Shown one piece after another: positions 34,776-46,123 of a stretch of 64,000 nucleotides of DNA. The notes beneath the pieces were generated by a model. That model did not search any database and was not told the origin of the DNA. It saw only the letters and a program-made list of their open reading frames with translations. This DNA comes from Deinococcus sp. QL22. GTDB taxonomy: Bacteria; Deinococcota; Deinococci; Deinococcales; Deinococcaceae. The translations under genes and the position numbers were made by a program. Where the stretch lies: contig NZ_CP097149.1 in the NCBI RefSeq assembly GCF_023370075.1, forward strand, positions 1,512,501 to 1,576,500, given 5' to 3'. Every line of letters begins with the position of its first letter. Positions within the stretch are counted from its first letter, which is position 1.

Positions 34776-36719
34776 ATGAGTCCTTCCGCCTTGCACCGCC
34801 TCCCCGTGCGGATGTTGGGTGACTTGGTGTCGCCCCGCGCCCTGGAACGCATTGTTCTGGACGCCGCACATGCCCGCAATACCATCCCCGAACGGCTAGA
34901 CGCCGCGACCATGGAAGACATTCTGAAGCGTGAGGTGTTTAAGCGCCTGCAACTGAGTGTCCCGGCGGCCCTGGCCAAACGGCGCGTGTCAGACGTGATC
35001 GAGCAGCTGTCTAAGACCACGCAGGAACGGGTGCTACCTAGTTTTGCAGAGAGCGGCGTGGCCGAACTGGAAGACGGGGCCAAGCGGTTCGGGCTGTACT
35101 TCGACTGGCCCGAAGCCCAGCGGCTGCGCGGCCTGCTCAGCGTGGCGCGCCAAGAAGAAGAGGCTGGAAAAGACACCGCCATGCTGGTGCAAGAAGGCCA
35201 AGACCTGATTGCCCGCATGGAGCGCCGCCTGCAAGAAGGCCTGGTGTCTCAGGCGCAGGATCTGGCCGAATTGCAGGCGACCTTCCGGCGTGTAGAGGCG
35301 ATGGGCGGCAAAGACGTGCGCCGTCTGGAGAACCTGATTACGCAGCTGGCCGACGCCCAGAAGCAGGGCACGCTGCTGCCCGCAGAGGTGGAACGCGCCC
35401 GCAACATCACCTTTAAATTGCGCAAGCAGCTGGAATCTTCGGTGGTGCAGACGCTGACCGCCGAAGGTCTGGTGGACGCCCCACAAATGGCCGAAACTCA
35501 GGCCGAAGTGCAGGCACGGGTGCTGGCGCTGGAACAGGAACACGCGGCCCGCCAACTGGCCGATCTGGGCCGCGAGTTTGGGCCGCTGCTGCACGCCCGC
35601 GCCGATCTGGACGCCCGCCACAGCAAACTGAAGAATCAGCAGCACGGTGGCTCGCTGCTGCCTGAAGCTGTAGACGCCTGGCGCGCAGAACTGGAAGCGG
35701 CCCGTGACGCGGCGCTGGGCGGGCAACAAACTGAACTGGACAACATTGCCGCCCAGATTGCTGGTCTGCCCAATACGGCGTCGGTGCAGGCCGCCCGCGT
35801 GATGCTGGACGTGGCCCGCATGACCCTCTCGGGCGGCGGACTGGCTACCGACGAACTGCGCGAACTGAACGCCACCCTGAACGCCCTGACCAGCCCAGAC
35901 CTGGATCAGGCCGCCGCAGAACTGCTGCTAGACCGCCAGCGCGAACTGATGGACGTGGAACGCGCCGCCCGCGACGTACCCGGCGCAGACATGGACTTGG
36001 CCCCCGCACTGGAGGCCGCCCGCGCTGCGCTGGCACGCGGCGAAGATGTAGACCCGGCCAAACTCTGGACACTGCTGGAACGCCGGATGGGAGAGGCCGC
36101 CCAGCAACGCGAGGACTTTGACGCCCGCGCCGACCATGTGGTCAACGAATACGACACGGTGCGCCATCTGGCCGGAGAAACCACCCAGCGACTTGGCCGC
36201 TTGGCCGATAGTCTGCGTGCCCAGCGCCGTTTAGGCCCGATGTCTGCCGACGCCCGCGAAAACTATGCGCAAACCCTGGCCGAAGCCGAAGCCATGCTGC
36301 AAGAAGCCCGCGCCGAGTACCGCGCCGCGCAGGAAGTCACGTCTACCTTTGGCGCAGACGCCCTGAGTGGCCTGCTGGACGTGTTCGACTTTGGTGGGGG
36401 ACTGGGCACAGAGGGCCTGGGCGGTGCGTTCGGCATGGAAGCGGCGATCCCGGCCTCAGCTTCTGCATCCCCGCGCCCCAACGACGCCTGGCTGGTGCAG
36501 GGCGGCGTGATTTTAGAAGGTGTGCATGACGCCGGAGCCGTGCAACTGGCGAGCCTGCTGGATCAGGCCAGCGCCCTCGGCCTGCGTCACCTCAGTGCCC
36601 AAGGCGGGGCTTTGGCGTGGGTGGCCCAGCAAGACGCGCAGGGCCGCTGGCGACTGGCCCGCGCCCCCAACGAAGCCAGCCTGAGCCTGAACGCCGGGCG
36701 CTGGGTAGAGCAGGGGTAG
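34776..36719 (+). CDS. large coiled-coil protein of unknown function
   Basis: A 647-residue soluble protein with no signal peptide. Residues 8-80 (MLGDLVSPRALERIVLDAAH to SVPAALAKRRVSDVIEQLSK) resemble the N-terminal domain of the Roadblock-like protein two genes upstream. Residues about 90-540 are long, charged, Ala/Gln/Glu/Arg-rich heptads typical of coiled coils (RRLQEGLVSQAQDLAELQAT). A Gly-rich hinge near 555 and a compact C-terminal domain (DAWLVQGGVILEGVHDAGAV) follow. The 133-base gap before it contains no evident terminator. It may scaffold the partner proteins at the membrane; this is inference. Confidence 0.85.
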   Translation: MSPSALHRLPVRMLGDLVSPRALERIVLDAAHARNTIPERLDAATMEDILKREVFKRLQLSVPAALAKRRVSDVIEQLSKTTQERVLPSFAESGVAELEDGAKRFGLYFDWPEAQRLRGLLSVARQEEEAGKDTAMLVQEGQDLIARMERRLQEGLVSQAQDLAELQATFRRVEAMGGKDVRRLENLITQLADAQKQGTLLPAEVERARNITFKLRKQLESSVVQTLTAEGLVDAPQMAETQAEVQARVLALEQEHAARQLADLGREFGPLLHARADLDARHSKLKNQQHGGSLLPEAVDAWRAELEAARDAALGGQQTELDNIAAQIAGLPNTASVQAARVMLDVARMTLSGGGLATDELRELNATLNALTSPDLDQAAAELLLDRQRELMDVERAARDVPGADMDLAPALEAARAALARGEDVDPAKLWTLLERRMGEAAQQREDFDARADHVVNEYDTVRHLAGETTQRLGRLADSLRAQRRLGPMSADARENYAQTLAEAEAMLQEARAEYRAAQEVTSTFGADALSGLLDVFDFGGGLGTEGLGGAFGMEAAIPASASASPRPNDAWLVQGGVILEGVHDAGAVQLASLLDQASALGLRHLSAQGGALAWVAQQDAQGRWRLARAPNEASLSLNAGRWVEQG

Positions 36720-36752
36720 GGGAGACACAAGACTCTCCATCTGCGAACCGAA

Positions 36753-36787
36753 AGAACGTCGTGGCTCACGCTGCGGCGTTCTGTTTA
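36753..36787. terminator. hairpin between convergent coiled-coil gene and mutY
   Basis: AGAACG pairs with CGTTCT, extended by CG/CG-rich inner bases, followed by GTTTATC. It lies between two convergent stop codons. Confidence 0.6.
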
Positions 36788-36792
36788 TCTCT

Positions 36793-37842
36793 TCATTCCA
36801 CCCCGAACAACGATCCCCGCCGCGCTTCCAGCAATCCCAGCGCCTTGTGATCCAACCGCGACAGGGCCGCGTCCTGCACAGGTGTCCGGGCATGCGCTGA
36901 TTCGGCGGTATACACGTGCAGCACGATTCGGCGGTGGGTCATGACGTGCGTGACTGTGCCCAGCAAAGCCCCCGGCTTGGCCTCCAAACGGGTGCAGAGG
37001 CGGGCCAGAGCCTCTGCCGCTGTTTCGTCCGGCCCCCGCAGTTCGGACGGCAAGCCCATCAAGCCGCCTAACAGCGCCCCCTCGCGGCGTTCCAGTACGG
37101 CGCTCGTCTCGTTGCCGATCAGCACGGCCACCGCCCCCACTTCCCGCACCGCTGCCCGCACTTTGGGGGCCGGAAAGGCCGTAGGCTCGCCACTGGCCCG
37201 CGCCTCACACCACGCGGCCAACGGGCACACCTCGCAACGCGGCGCTTTGGGCGTGCAGATGGTGGCCCCCAAGTCCATGACCGCCTCGTTGAAGGCTCCG
37301 GGGCGAGCCTGATCCAGCAGGACATCGGCCCGCGCCTGCACCCACGCTTCAGTCGGCAGGCGCTCGCCGTACAGCCGCGCCAGCACACGCCGCACGTTGC
37401 CGTCGTTTACAGCCCGCCCCTCGTTGAAGGCCAAACTGGACACCGCCGCCGCCGTGTACGGCCCTACGCCCGGCAAGGCCAGCCAACCTTCGTAGGTACT
37501 GGGGATTCCGCCTGCTACCATCACGCCCGCCGCTCTGTGCAAATTGCGGGCGCGGGCATAGTAGCCGCAGCCTTCCCACGCTTTCAGCACGGCGTCTATA
37601 GGTGCTTCGGCCAACGCCTGTACACTCGGAAAGGCGGTCAGAAAGCGTTCGTAATACACCAGCCCGCGTGCCACCTGCGTCTGCTGAAGCAAAATTTCGG
37701 CCACCCAGACGCGGTAGGGATCGCGGGCGCTTTCCGTTCCCAGCCGCCAAGGCAGCGCCCGCCCATGCTGGTCAAACCAGGTCAGCATGGCCTCGCGCAC
37801 GGCGGCAATCGGTTTGACTTCTGGGATGGGGGCAGCCTTCAC
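36793..37842 (-). CDS. mutY: A/G-specific adenine DNA glycosylase
   Basis: MutY removes adenine mispaired with 8-oxoguanine. Seen in order: EILLQQTQVARG in the N-terminal domain, helix-hairpin-helix LPGVGPYTAAAV, catalytic Asp in AVNDGNVRRVLAR, the [4Fe-4S] ligands C-x6-C-x2-C-x5-C (CTPKAPRCEVCPLAAWC), then a C-terminal NUDIX-like domain for 8-oxoG recognition with VTHVMTHRRIVLHVY. The 349-residue length is normal. Part of the repair repertoire expected of Deinococcus. Confidence 0.96.
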   Translation of the reverse strand: MKAAPIPEVKPIAAVREAMLTWFDQHGRALPWRLGTESARDPYRVWVAEILLQQTQVARGLVYYERFLTAFPSVQALAEAPIDAVLKAWEGCGYYARARNLHRAAGVMVAGGIPSTYEGWLALPGVGPYTAAAVSSLAFNEGRAVNDGNVRRVLARLYGERLPTEAWVQARADVLLDQARPGAFNEAVMDLGATICTPKAPRCEVCPLAAWCEARASGEPTAFPAPKVRAAVREVGAVAVLIGNETSAVLERREGALLGGLMGLPSELRGPDETAAEALARLCTRLEAKPGALLGTVTHVMTHRRIVLHVYTAESAHARTPVQDAALSRLDHKALGLLEARRGSLFGVE

Positions 37843-38137
37843 GGGCCGAGTCTAGAGGGGGAGGGGCGGGGCTTCCGTAACCAACTCCCGCCTACCTCAC
37901 CCCGCCCGCCGCGCCCCCGCTTTAGACTGTGCAGGTGAATGAATTGTGGGGGCAAGGGTCAGTGCAACGTGGTCTGTGGTCAGAAGAAAAAAGCCGCCTG
38001 CTGGGGCCAATCTCGGCCTTGGGCCTTGCCTTACATCCCACACCCCACACCCCACCTGCCCCCGCTGATACGGATTCCGTCCAACTGGTCGGATTGAATT
38101 CCAGACAGACGGGATTCAACCCGGATGAGGCCCCCCG

Positions 38138-40633
<2,496 letters not shown>

Positions 40634-40652
40634 GACGACGAGGACAGCAAAA

Positions 40653-40687
40653 AGCGGGAAGCTTGGCGTCGTGCCTCGCTTCCCGCT
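40653..40687. terminator. hairpin between convergent dnaX and lipoprotein genes
   Basis: AGCGGGAAGC pairs perfectly with GCTTCCCGCT around a 15-base loop, shortly after the dnaX stop and before the convergent stop at 40708. Confidence 0.75.
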
Positions 40688-40707
40688 CCTGCATTGCTCC
40701 GACTCGT

Positions 40708-41163
40708 TCAGATGTCGGCGCACAGAGGAATCACGCTGGGCGTTGCGCTCTCATGAATGTTGATGTAAGCCGCGTCTTTCAGGGCGTCGGTGCTCTGAAA
40801 GCCCTTGATGGTCAGCTTGCCGTCGACGTCGCTGGTAAAGGAAGCACCGCCGATGAGTCCGCCTACCACAGGGCCGCCCGACGTGCAGTCGTTGGTGCTG
40901 CCTGTCGCTGTGCCCTTGGAATGAAAGTGGGCGATGTAGTCGGTCTTGGCTTTCAGGCCGGTGGCCGTCAGGATGGTGCGGCGGTCTCCGCCCGTCACAT
41001 CTACGTACACGGCAGTCCCGGCAGCGGCGGTGTAGCCACTGGCAGCTGTGGTATTCAGCTGACCTGCAAAGTTTTTGCTGACGCTGGTGCCCACCACGTT
41101 GGGTTGGTTGCAGGCGGAAAGGGCGAGGGCGCTGACAACGGCCATCAATGCGATTCGGTTCAT
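40708..41163 (-). CDS. secreted lipoprotein with a CHRD/Cu-Zn-SOD-like domain
   Basis: A 151-residue lipoprotein. The lipobox LSAC ends the signal peptide (MNRIALMAVVSALALSAC). The mature part has ILTATGLKAKTDYIAHFHSK, then GGPVVGGLIGG, and near the end AYINIHESATPSVIPLC, the beta-sandwich pattern of CHRD and Cu/Zn superoxide dismutase-like proteins. Two His in IAHFHS resemble the metal site, but the full set of SOD ligands is not evident, so enzyme activity is doubtful. Two Cys (DCTSGG and IPLCADI) could form a disulfide. A strong ribosome-binding site (GGGAGGT) precedes the ATG. Confidence 0.8.
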   Translation of the reverse strand: MNRIALMAVVSALALSACNQPNVVGTSVSKNFAGQLNTTAASGYTAAAGTAVYVDVTGGDRRTILTATGLKAKTDYIAHFHSKGTATGSTNDCTSGGPVVGGLIGGASFTSDVDGKLTIKGFQSTDALKDAAYINIHESATPSVIPLCADI

Positions 41164-41322
41164 GTAAATACCTCCCTTAATTGACCTACCAGTAAGTTAA
41201 CACGGAAATAGAGAGGGCGCGAGCAAACGTGTATGCGGTGTGGGAAGGGCCCAGAACGGCAGAGAGGGGTACGGCCATTCATCACGGCTCAGCCGCAGTG
41301 CGCTAGCCTGAACGCCGAACCT

Positions 41323-43008
41323 ATGCCCCCTTTCCAATCCCTGCGCCGCGCCGCCGCCCTTGCCCTCTCTCTGGCGGTGGTGCTGCCCAGTATTGGCGGC
41401 CTGGCGGGAGCATCTGCGGCAGTTCCCCCGACTCAGCCAGCGCCCGTGCCTGCTGCCCCTGCGGCCACCACAGACGCGCCCAAACAGCCTGTTCCGGTGG
41501 CCCCCGAACCCGGCCCAAGCGCAACCTCGGTGGCGGCCCCGGCGGGCGTCGGCGTGCGCGGCCTGTGGATAGACGCCTTCGGCCCCGGCCTGAAAACCTC
41601 GGCGCAGGTGCGGCGCATGGTGGACGACGCCGCCAAGATGGGCATCAATACGCTGTTCGTGCAGGCCATTCGCCGCGCCGATTGCCTGTGCCGCCGCTCC
41701 AGCCTGCCTGTTATTACCGACGCCGACCTGCAACCGGGCTTCGATCCTCTGGAAGCCGTGATCAAGCTTGCCAGGCCACGTGGAATGCGCGTGATCGCGT
41801 GGGCCAGCGTCACAGGCGTCGCCAACGCTGCCGTGCCCAACAGCAATCCGGCGCATATTTCGCGCACGCATGGGCCGAACATGGGGGCGCAGTCGTGGTA
41901 TTCCCGCCGCCCAGACGGCAGTTATCTGGAAGGCAGCGACGCCTGGCTGGACGCGGGCATTCCTGCCGCCGCCGATTACATGGTGGCGGGCGTGGTCAGT
42001 TTGGTCAAAAACTACGCTGTAGACGGTATTCAGCTTGACCGAATCCGCTACCCCGACGGCGGCGTGTGGGGCTACGACCCCAAAGTCATGGCCCGTTTCA
42101 ATGCCGAAACCGGGGCCACTGGTATCCCCGCTGCCGCCGATCCCGCGTGGCAGGACTGGAAGCGCGATCAGGTCACCGCCCTCGTGCGCCGCACCGCGCT
42201 GGAAGTGAAGGGCGTTCGCTCCAATTTGTGGGTCAGTGCGGCCACCATCACCTACTTGCAACCGCCGCGTGCGGGCGACCTCGTGTCGTTCCGGCGTACC
42301 CGCACCTACAACGATGTGCTGCAAGACTGGCCCACCTGGATGCGCGACGGTTTGCTTGACCTGAACGTCCTGATGAACTACAAGCGCGACGGCATTGCCG
42401 ACCAGGCCTCCTGGTTTGACGGCTGGAATGCCTTTGCCGCCTCCATGCGCCCCCGTGCCGATGGTGGGCAGGCTGAACTGGCGGTGGGCACGGCGCTGTA
42501 CCTCAATTCTCCAGCGGTCATTGCGGCACAGGCTGCCCGCGCCGTGAATTCAGGATTGGGCTGGGTGGGCTACTCCTACCGCACCCCCAACGTCGATGTG
42601 TACGGCAGCAAAGCCACCACCGCGCAGGGTTTAGAGGTGATCCGTGCCCTGTTGACCGCCCCCGGAGCCGCCCTAAACGTGCCGACCCGCTGGACGGCTG
42701 GCCCGCCCACCACACGCGGGTTGCTGGGCCGTGTCACGGGGACGCCCATCTTGGGAAACCGCGTGGTAGAAGCCCTGCAAGGCGGCGAAGTGGTGGCCCG
42801 CTCGCTCACTGACGGCAACGGCTACTACGGCTTTGCGGCCCTCAAAGCAGGCAGTACCGAAATCCGTGTGAGTGGGCAGCGCTGGGTGGATACCATTCCC
42901 GCACGTGGCGTGGTGCGCCTGCCCAACCTGCTGGTGCGCGATTTACAACCTGTTCCAGCGCTGCCGCCGGCGAAGACTGCACCAGTCGTGACGCCTGCTC
43001 AGCCCTGA
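41323..43008 (+). CDS. secreted glycosidase-like protein (GHL10/DUF187 family)
   Basis: A 561-residue protein with a signal peptide (AALALSLAVVLPSIGGLAGA) and a Pro/Ala linker. The catalytic (beta/alpha)8 region starts GVRGLWIDAFGPGLKTSAQV, typical of glycosyl-hydrolase-like family 10, and includes GINTLFVQAIRR, RVIAWASVTG, YAVDGIQLDRIRYPDGG and DVLQDWPTWM. These proteins are thought to act on cell-wall or exopolysaccharide glycans. A C-terminal beta domain (VVARSLTDGNGYYGFAALKA) looks like a carboxypeptidase-regulatory fold. ATG 41323 is preferred over upstream starts because it directly opens the signal peptide. Confidence 0.9.
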   Translation: MPPFQSLRRAAALALSLAVVLPSIGGLAGASAAVPPTQPAPVPAAPAATTDAPKQPVPVAPEPGPSATSVAAPAGVGVRGLWIDAFGPGLKTSAQVRRMVDDAAKMGINTLFVQAIRRADCLCRRSSLPVITDADLQPGFDPLEAVIKLARPRGMRVIAWASVTGVANAAVPNSNPAHISRTHGPNMGAQSWYSRRPDGSYLEGSDAWLDAGIPAAADYMVAGVVSLVKNYAVDGIQLDRIRYPDGGVWGYDPKVMARFNAETGATGIPAAADPAWQDWKRDQVTALVRRTALEVKGVRSNLWVSAATITYLQPPRAGDLVSFRRTRTYNDVLQDWPTWMRDGLLDLNVLMNYKRDGIADQASWFDGWNAFAASMRPRADGGQAELAVGTALYLNSPAVIAAQAARAVNSGLGWVGYSYRTPNVDVYGSKATTAQGLEVIRALLTAPGAALNVPTRWTAGPPTTRGLLGRVTGTPILGNRVVEALQGGEVVARSLTDGNGYYGFAALKAGSTEIRVSGQRWVDTIPARGVVRLPNLLVRDLQPVPALPPAKTAPVVTPAQP

Positions 43009-43054
43009 ACTTCTCCTCTTAAACTCACCTGCCCGCCGCGTTACACTGGCCGTC

Positions 43055-43552
43055 ATGACCCTTCCGAATGCAGAGGCCGACGGCGGCCTGACGCCCTTTG
43101 AATTCCGCCAGACGCTGGGGCGGTTTGCCAGTGGCGTCACCGTCGTGACCACATTAGACGGCCAGCAGCGCCGGGGCATGACGGCCAGCGCCTTTGTGTC
43201 GGTCAGCCTCGCGCCGCCGCTGATCCTGGTCAGTGTGGATCACCGCGCCCACATGCACGAGGTCTTGGGCCGCCCCGAAACCACCCGCTTCGGCGTGAAC
43301 CTGCTCAGCAGCACGCAGCGCCATCTCTCCGACCACTTTGCCGGACGGCCCGGCCCCGAGGAAAGCGTGCCCTGGTTCGAGCATGAAGGCCTGCCCCTGA
43401 TCGGCGGCTGTATTGCCCAGTTGGTGTGCCGCAAACATGAAGTCATCGTGGCGGGCGATCATACGTTGTACCTGGGATTCGTGGAATATGCCCGTTACAC
43501 CGACGACGACCCCTTGGTGTACTTCCGGGGCCAGTACCACGAGTTGGGCTAA
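43055..43552 (+). CDS. flavin reductase family protein
   Basis: A 165-residue FMN-binding flavin reductase-like domain: FRQTLGRFASGVTVVTTLDG, then GMTASAFVSVSLAPPLILVS and RFGVNLLSSTQRHLSDHFAG. Such proteins supply reduced flavin to monooxygenases or act alone as NAD(P)H:flavin reductases. No partner oxygenase is adjacent. It starts 46 bases after the glycosidase stop. The partner and physiological electron acceptor cannot be inferred. Confidence 0.9.
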   Translation: MTLPNAEADGGLTPFEFRQTLGRFASGVTVVTTLDGQQRRGMTASAFVSVSLAPPLILVSVDHRAHMHEVLGRPETTRFGVNLLSSTQRHLSDHFAGRPGPEESVPWFEHEGLPLIGGCIAQLVCRKHEVIVAGDHTLYLGFVEYARYTDDDPLVYFRGQYHELG

Positions 43553-43555
43553 AAC

Positions 43556-43598
43556 CTGTAGAGGAGAGGGCCAATTCCTCAGCGCCTCTCCTCTACAG
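43556..43598. terminator. perfect 14-bp hairpin between convergent genes
   Basis: CTGTAGAGGAGAGG pairs exactly with CCTCTCCTCTACAG around a 15-base loop. There is no T-run, so it may act with Rho or as an mRNA 3' stabiliser for the flavin reductase and CbiX transcripts. Confidence 0.6.
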
Positions 43599-43627
43599 TC
43601 CTGACAACAGTTTCGGTCTATCCCTGC

Positions 43628-45049
43628 TCAGTGGCTATGCCCTGACCCGCTCCCCCGCTTGCCGCTTACTTCCTCGCGCACTTCGGCCACCAGATAGGTG
43701 CAGGCTTCGGCGCACGGAATGGCGCCCGGTACGCCGTCAAAGAAGGTGCGCGGCAACTGTTCGGAAGCCCACAGGCGCGTGCGGAGGCAACCGCTGCACA
43801 CGTCCTCGGCTACGTGTTCGACCTGTTCGGGCGTGGCCTTTTGCACCTTGGCGTAAATCCCGGTCTGGCGGCGGGCGGTGGTGGCCCAGGGCGTGGCCCG
43901 CAGGGCGTGTTGCTGGTGCGCGTAGCCTTCTTCCACAATAGCCGGATACAGCGCGTGCATGGCGCGGGGCAGGTCGGCTTCACTCAGGACGGCCCGCCAG
44001 CCACGCGGCAAATTACGCAGGGTATGCACTGGGCGGTGGTGGCCGCCCTCGTCGCGGCGGGTCTGGTCGCGCAGGCCTTCGGGCGTCACAGTGGTGGTCA
44101 GGTCACCGCCGGGAATGCCCTCGTCCAGCGCGTGGCGGACCTCGAACATGCCCAGTTGCGGCGTAATCATCACCTCGCCCACGCGCATTCCACGCCGCGC
44201 CATCGTCATAAAGGCGGCCCAGGCCTGGGCGTGCAGCCGGTCTTCGTCGCCGCCCCGCCCGCCCGTACCGCGTGCTTCCTCGGCCAGTTGCAAAATCACC
44301 TCGGCAATCCGGGCGTGGGTTCCTACCGGGCGGGCGTAATGCACGGTTTGCGGGCCGTGCGGGTTGTCTGGGAATTCGGTCACGGCCCCGGTCAGGCCCA
44401 TATCTTCGGGGATGGTTTCCAGCGTGTGCCAGCCCTCGGAGGCAAAGAAGGGCACGACCACCACACGCGGCGCACGCACCCGCTCCGGCCACAAGCCGAC
44501 TTTGGGGTCTTCATCGAGGAACAGGGCTTCCACCTCCGAAAAAAGCCCACTATGGCGCAGCCGCTCGGCGTTCTCGTACACCACGCGGTTACTGTTTTCA
44601 TTGCGGGTCGTGCCGTGGCCCAGCACCACCAAAGCTGTGGGCGGCGTGCCTTCCTCTCCCAGATCGGGCAGGGCTTCCCGCGCCCGCTCCAGAATCACGT
44701 CGGCCATGCTGGAATGCACGCCGTAGGGCAGGGTATAGCGCACCGTTTTGCCGCCCAGCACGCGGGCCACGCCTTCTGGCGGCACTGGCCCCTGATGGCC
44801 CAGGCCCATTTCGCGGGGAATGACCGTTTCGGTAAAATACCCCTCGCTGATAAACATGGGAATGACGGTGACATCCGTGCTGGCGGTGGTTTTTAGCACT
44901 TGCCGCAGCGAGGGTTCTTCTTTCCAGTACCCTTCCACCACTTCATCAAAGAGGCCGCGCTCGCGAATCAGCTCGGCGTACCGGTAGACCGCGCCCGCCG
45001 ACTCGCCGTTGAGGTGGGAACCATGACCGATTAGGACGAGAGAACGCAT
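43628..45049 (-). CDS. CbiX-type sirohydrochlorin chelatase with C-terminal Cys domain (DR2241-like)
   Basis: A 473-residue protein made of two CbiX-like halves. The first starts [20 protein letters not shown]; the second reads [20 protein letters not shown] with [21 protein letters not shown]-terminal domain has Cys in [12 protein letters not shown] and [10 protein letters not shown], enough for an iron-sulfur cluster, and a His-rich tail. This layout resembles D. radiodurans DR2241. CbiX enzymes insert cobalt or iron into sirohydrochlorin for cobalamin or siroheme. The riboswitch-controlled B12 importer at 14874-16837 is distant, so a link is only possible. Confidence 0.88.
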   Translation of the reverse strand: MRSLVLIGHGSHLNGESAGAVYRYAELIRERGLFDEVVEGYWKEEPSLRQVLKTTASTDVTVIPMFISEGYFTETVIPREMGLGHQGPVPPEGVARVLGGKTVRYTLPYGVHSSMADVILERAREALPDLGEEGTPPTALVVLGHGTTRNENSNRVVYENAERLRHSGLFSEVEALFLDEDPKVGLWPERVRAPRVVVVPFFASEGWHTLETIPEDMGLTGAVTEFPDNPHGPQTVHYARPVGTHARIAEVILQLAEEARGTGGRGGDEDRLHAQAWAAFMTMARRGMRVGEVMITPQLGMFEVRHALDEGIPGGDLTTTVTPEGLRDQTRRDEGGHHRPVHTLRNLPRGWRAVLSEADLPRAMHALYPAIVEEGYAHQQHALRATPWATTARRQTGIYAKVQKATPEQVEHVAEDVCSGCLRTRLWASEQLPRTFFDGVPGAIPCAEACTYLVAEVREEVSGKRGSGSGHSH

Positions 45050-45102
45050 ACGCCTGTCAATCTAGCGCCGTGCAGACCACCGAATTGTCCCTCTTGCTGC
45101 GG

Positions 45103-45250
45103 ATTGCGATGAGTCGAAGACGAGCGGAGCGGGTGGCAACACGGAGGGGAGGAGTGGCCTGCTCAGGCGAGGCCGTTCATGGCGGGGGCTGGCGCAGATG
45201 ACGGCTCTCCGGTGTCTGCGCGATGAGTCGGGAACCGGAGCCAGTGCGTC
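45103..45250 (+). repeat. imperfect intergenic repeat, partner of 21047-21180
   Basis: Carries GGATTGCGATGAGTCGAAGA, the GAGCGGAGCGGG segment, TCTCCGGTGTCTGCGCGATG and GGAACCGGAGCCAGTG in the same order as the partner region. The remainder of the 377-base gap up to 45426 is leader sequence without a gene. AGGCGTTGTAAAGCCT at about 45280 is a short inverted repeat. Confidence 0.45.
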
Positions 45251-45426
45251 CCCTGTGACCCGGCCCACCCAACGCGAGGTTCAGGCGTTGTAAAGCCTGT
45301 ACTTAGTGTCTCCTCACCCATTTGACCGGGCGGCTCCGTAGCGTAAGGAGCGCACACAGTTTGTCGGTGCCGTGCCGCTCGGCAACCTGCCGACCACGCC
45401 GCCGCACTTCCTCAGGAGGTTTCACC

Positions 45427-45852
45427 ATGTTCTTTCAACAAAAAGACCGTCACGAGCAGATGGCCCGCCTGGATCCCCGCGACACCAACGCCGACGGCGT
45501 GGTCAGCCCGCAGGAAGCCGCCGCCTACATTCAGGACTACCTGCAGACCGCCTCCCCACAGGAGCGCGACGAGTTGCTGCGGGGCTACATGACCCAGATG
45601 TCCCCCGATCAGCGTCAGCAGATGGGCGACGCGATTGTGCAGAGTAGCGCCAACCCCGTGCAGAGCGTGCGGGCCGACGATCCCAACGACCTCGCCGACG
45701 CGTTTACCCGCACGGCTCAGGCTCCTGCTCAGGATGGCCGCAGCCCCCTGGAAGCTGCATTTGGTCAGGGCGGCATGCTGGGCAACCCGATGGTAAAAGC
45801 CGGACTGGTGGGCCTCGCCGCCATGATCGGCAGCAAGATGCTGCGCCGCTGA
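45427..45852 (+). CDS. small protein with an EF-hand-like loop, function unknown
   Basis: A 141-residue protein from ATG 45427, which has AGGAGGT eight bases upstream. The frame is open further back but without a ribosome site. Near the N-terminus DPRDTNADGVVSPQEAAAYI matches the D-x-D/N-x-DG-x5-E pattern of a calcium-binding EF-hand loop. The middle is Gln-rich and helical (QMSPDQRQQMGDAIVQSSAN), and the C-terminus ends in a Gly/Met hydrophobic helix (MVKAGLVGLAAMIGSKMLRR) that might insert in a membrane. It is a single gene with its own terminator. Confidence 0.8.
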   Translation: MFFQQKDRHEQMARLDPRDTNADGVVSPQEAAAYIQDYLQTASPQERDELLRGYMTQMSPDQRQQMGDAIVQSSANPVQSVRADDPNDLADAFTRTAQAPAQDGRSPLEAAFGQGGMLGNPMVKAGLVGLAAMIGSKMLRR

Positions 45853-45867
45853 GAATCTAAAATCCCT

Positions 45868-45894
45868 CCCCCAACCACACAGGTTGGGGGTTTT
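45868..45894 (+). terminator. terminator of the EF-hand-like gene
   Basis: CCCCCAACC-ACACA-GGTTGGGGG-TTTT, 15 bases after the stop codon. Confidence 0.9.
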
Positions 45895-46123
45895 ACTTGG
45901 GGTTGGAAGGTGAACCCCCCGTTGCTAGCGCGACGCCCCCCAAGAGGTGGGGAATAAAAGCTTTTTGCCCCCTGCTTTTGCCTCCCTTATAAGAGGACTC
46001 GCAGAGTTGCGTAGCAGAGGTGGCCCGGAGAAGTTCACTTTCCAGCCCAGACCTAAAGCATCGCCCAACGCCTGACCACGCGCCTTACTGTTTCCCGGCC
46101 TGCACCCGCTAGAATCGCCCCTA

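Noticed and set aside
45322..45426. N-terminal extension of the EF-hand-like protein
   Set aside because: The Arg/Ser-rich extension has no ribosome site, whereas AGGAGGT sits eight bases before ATG 45427.
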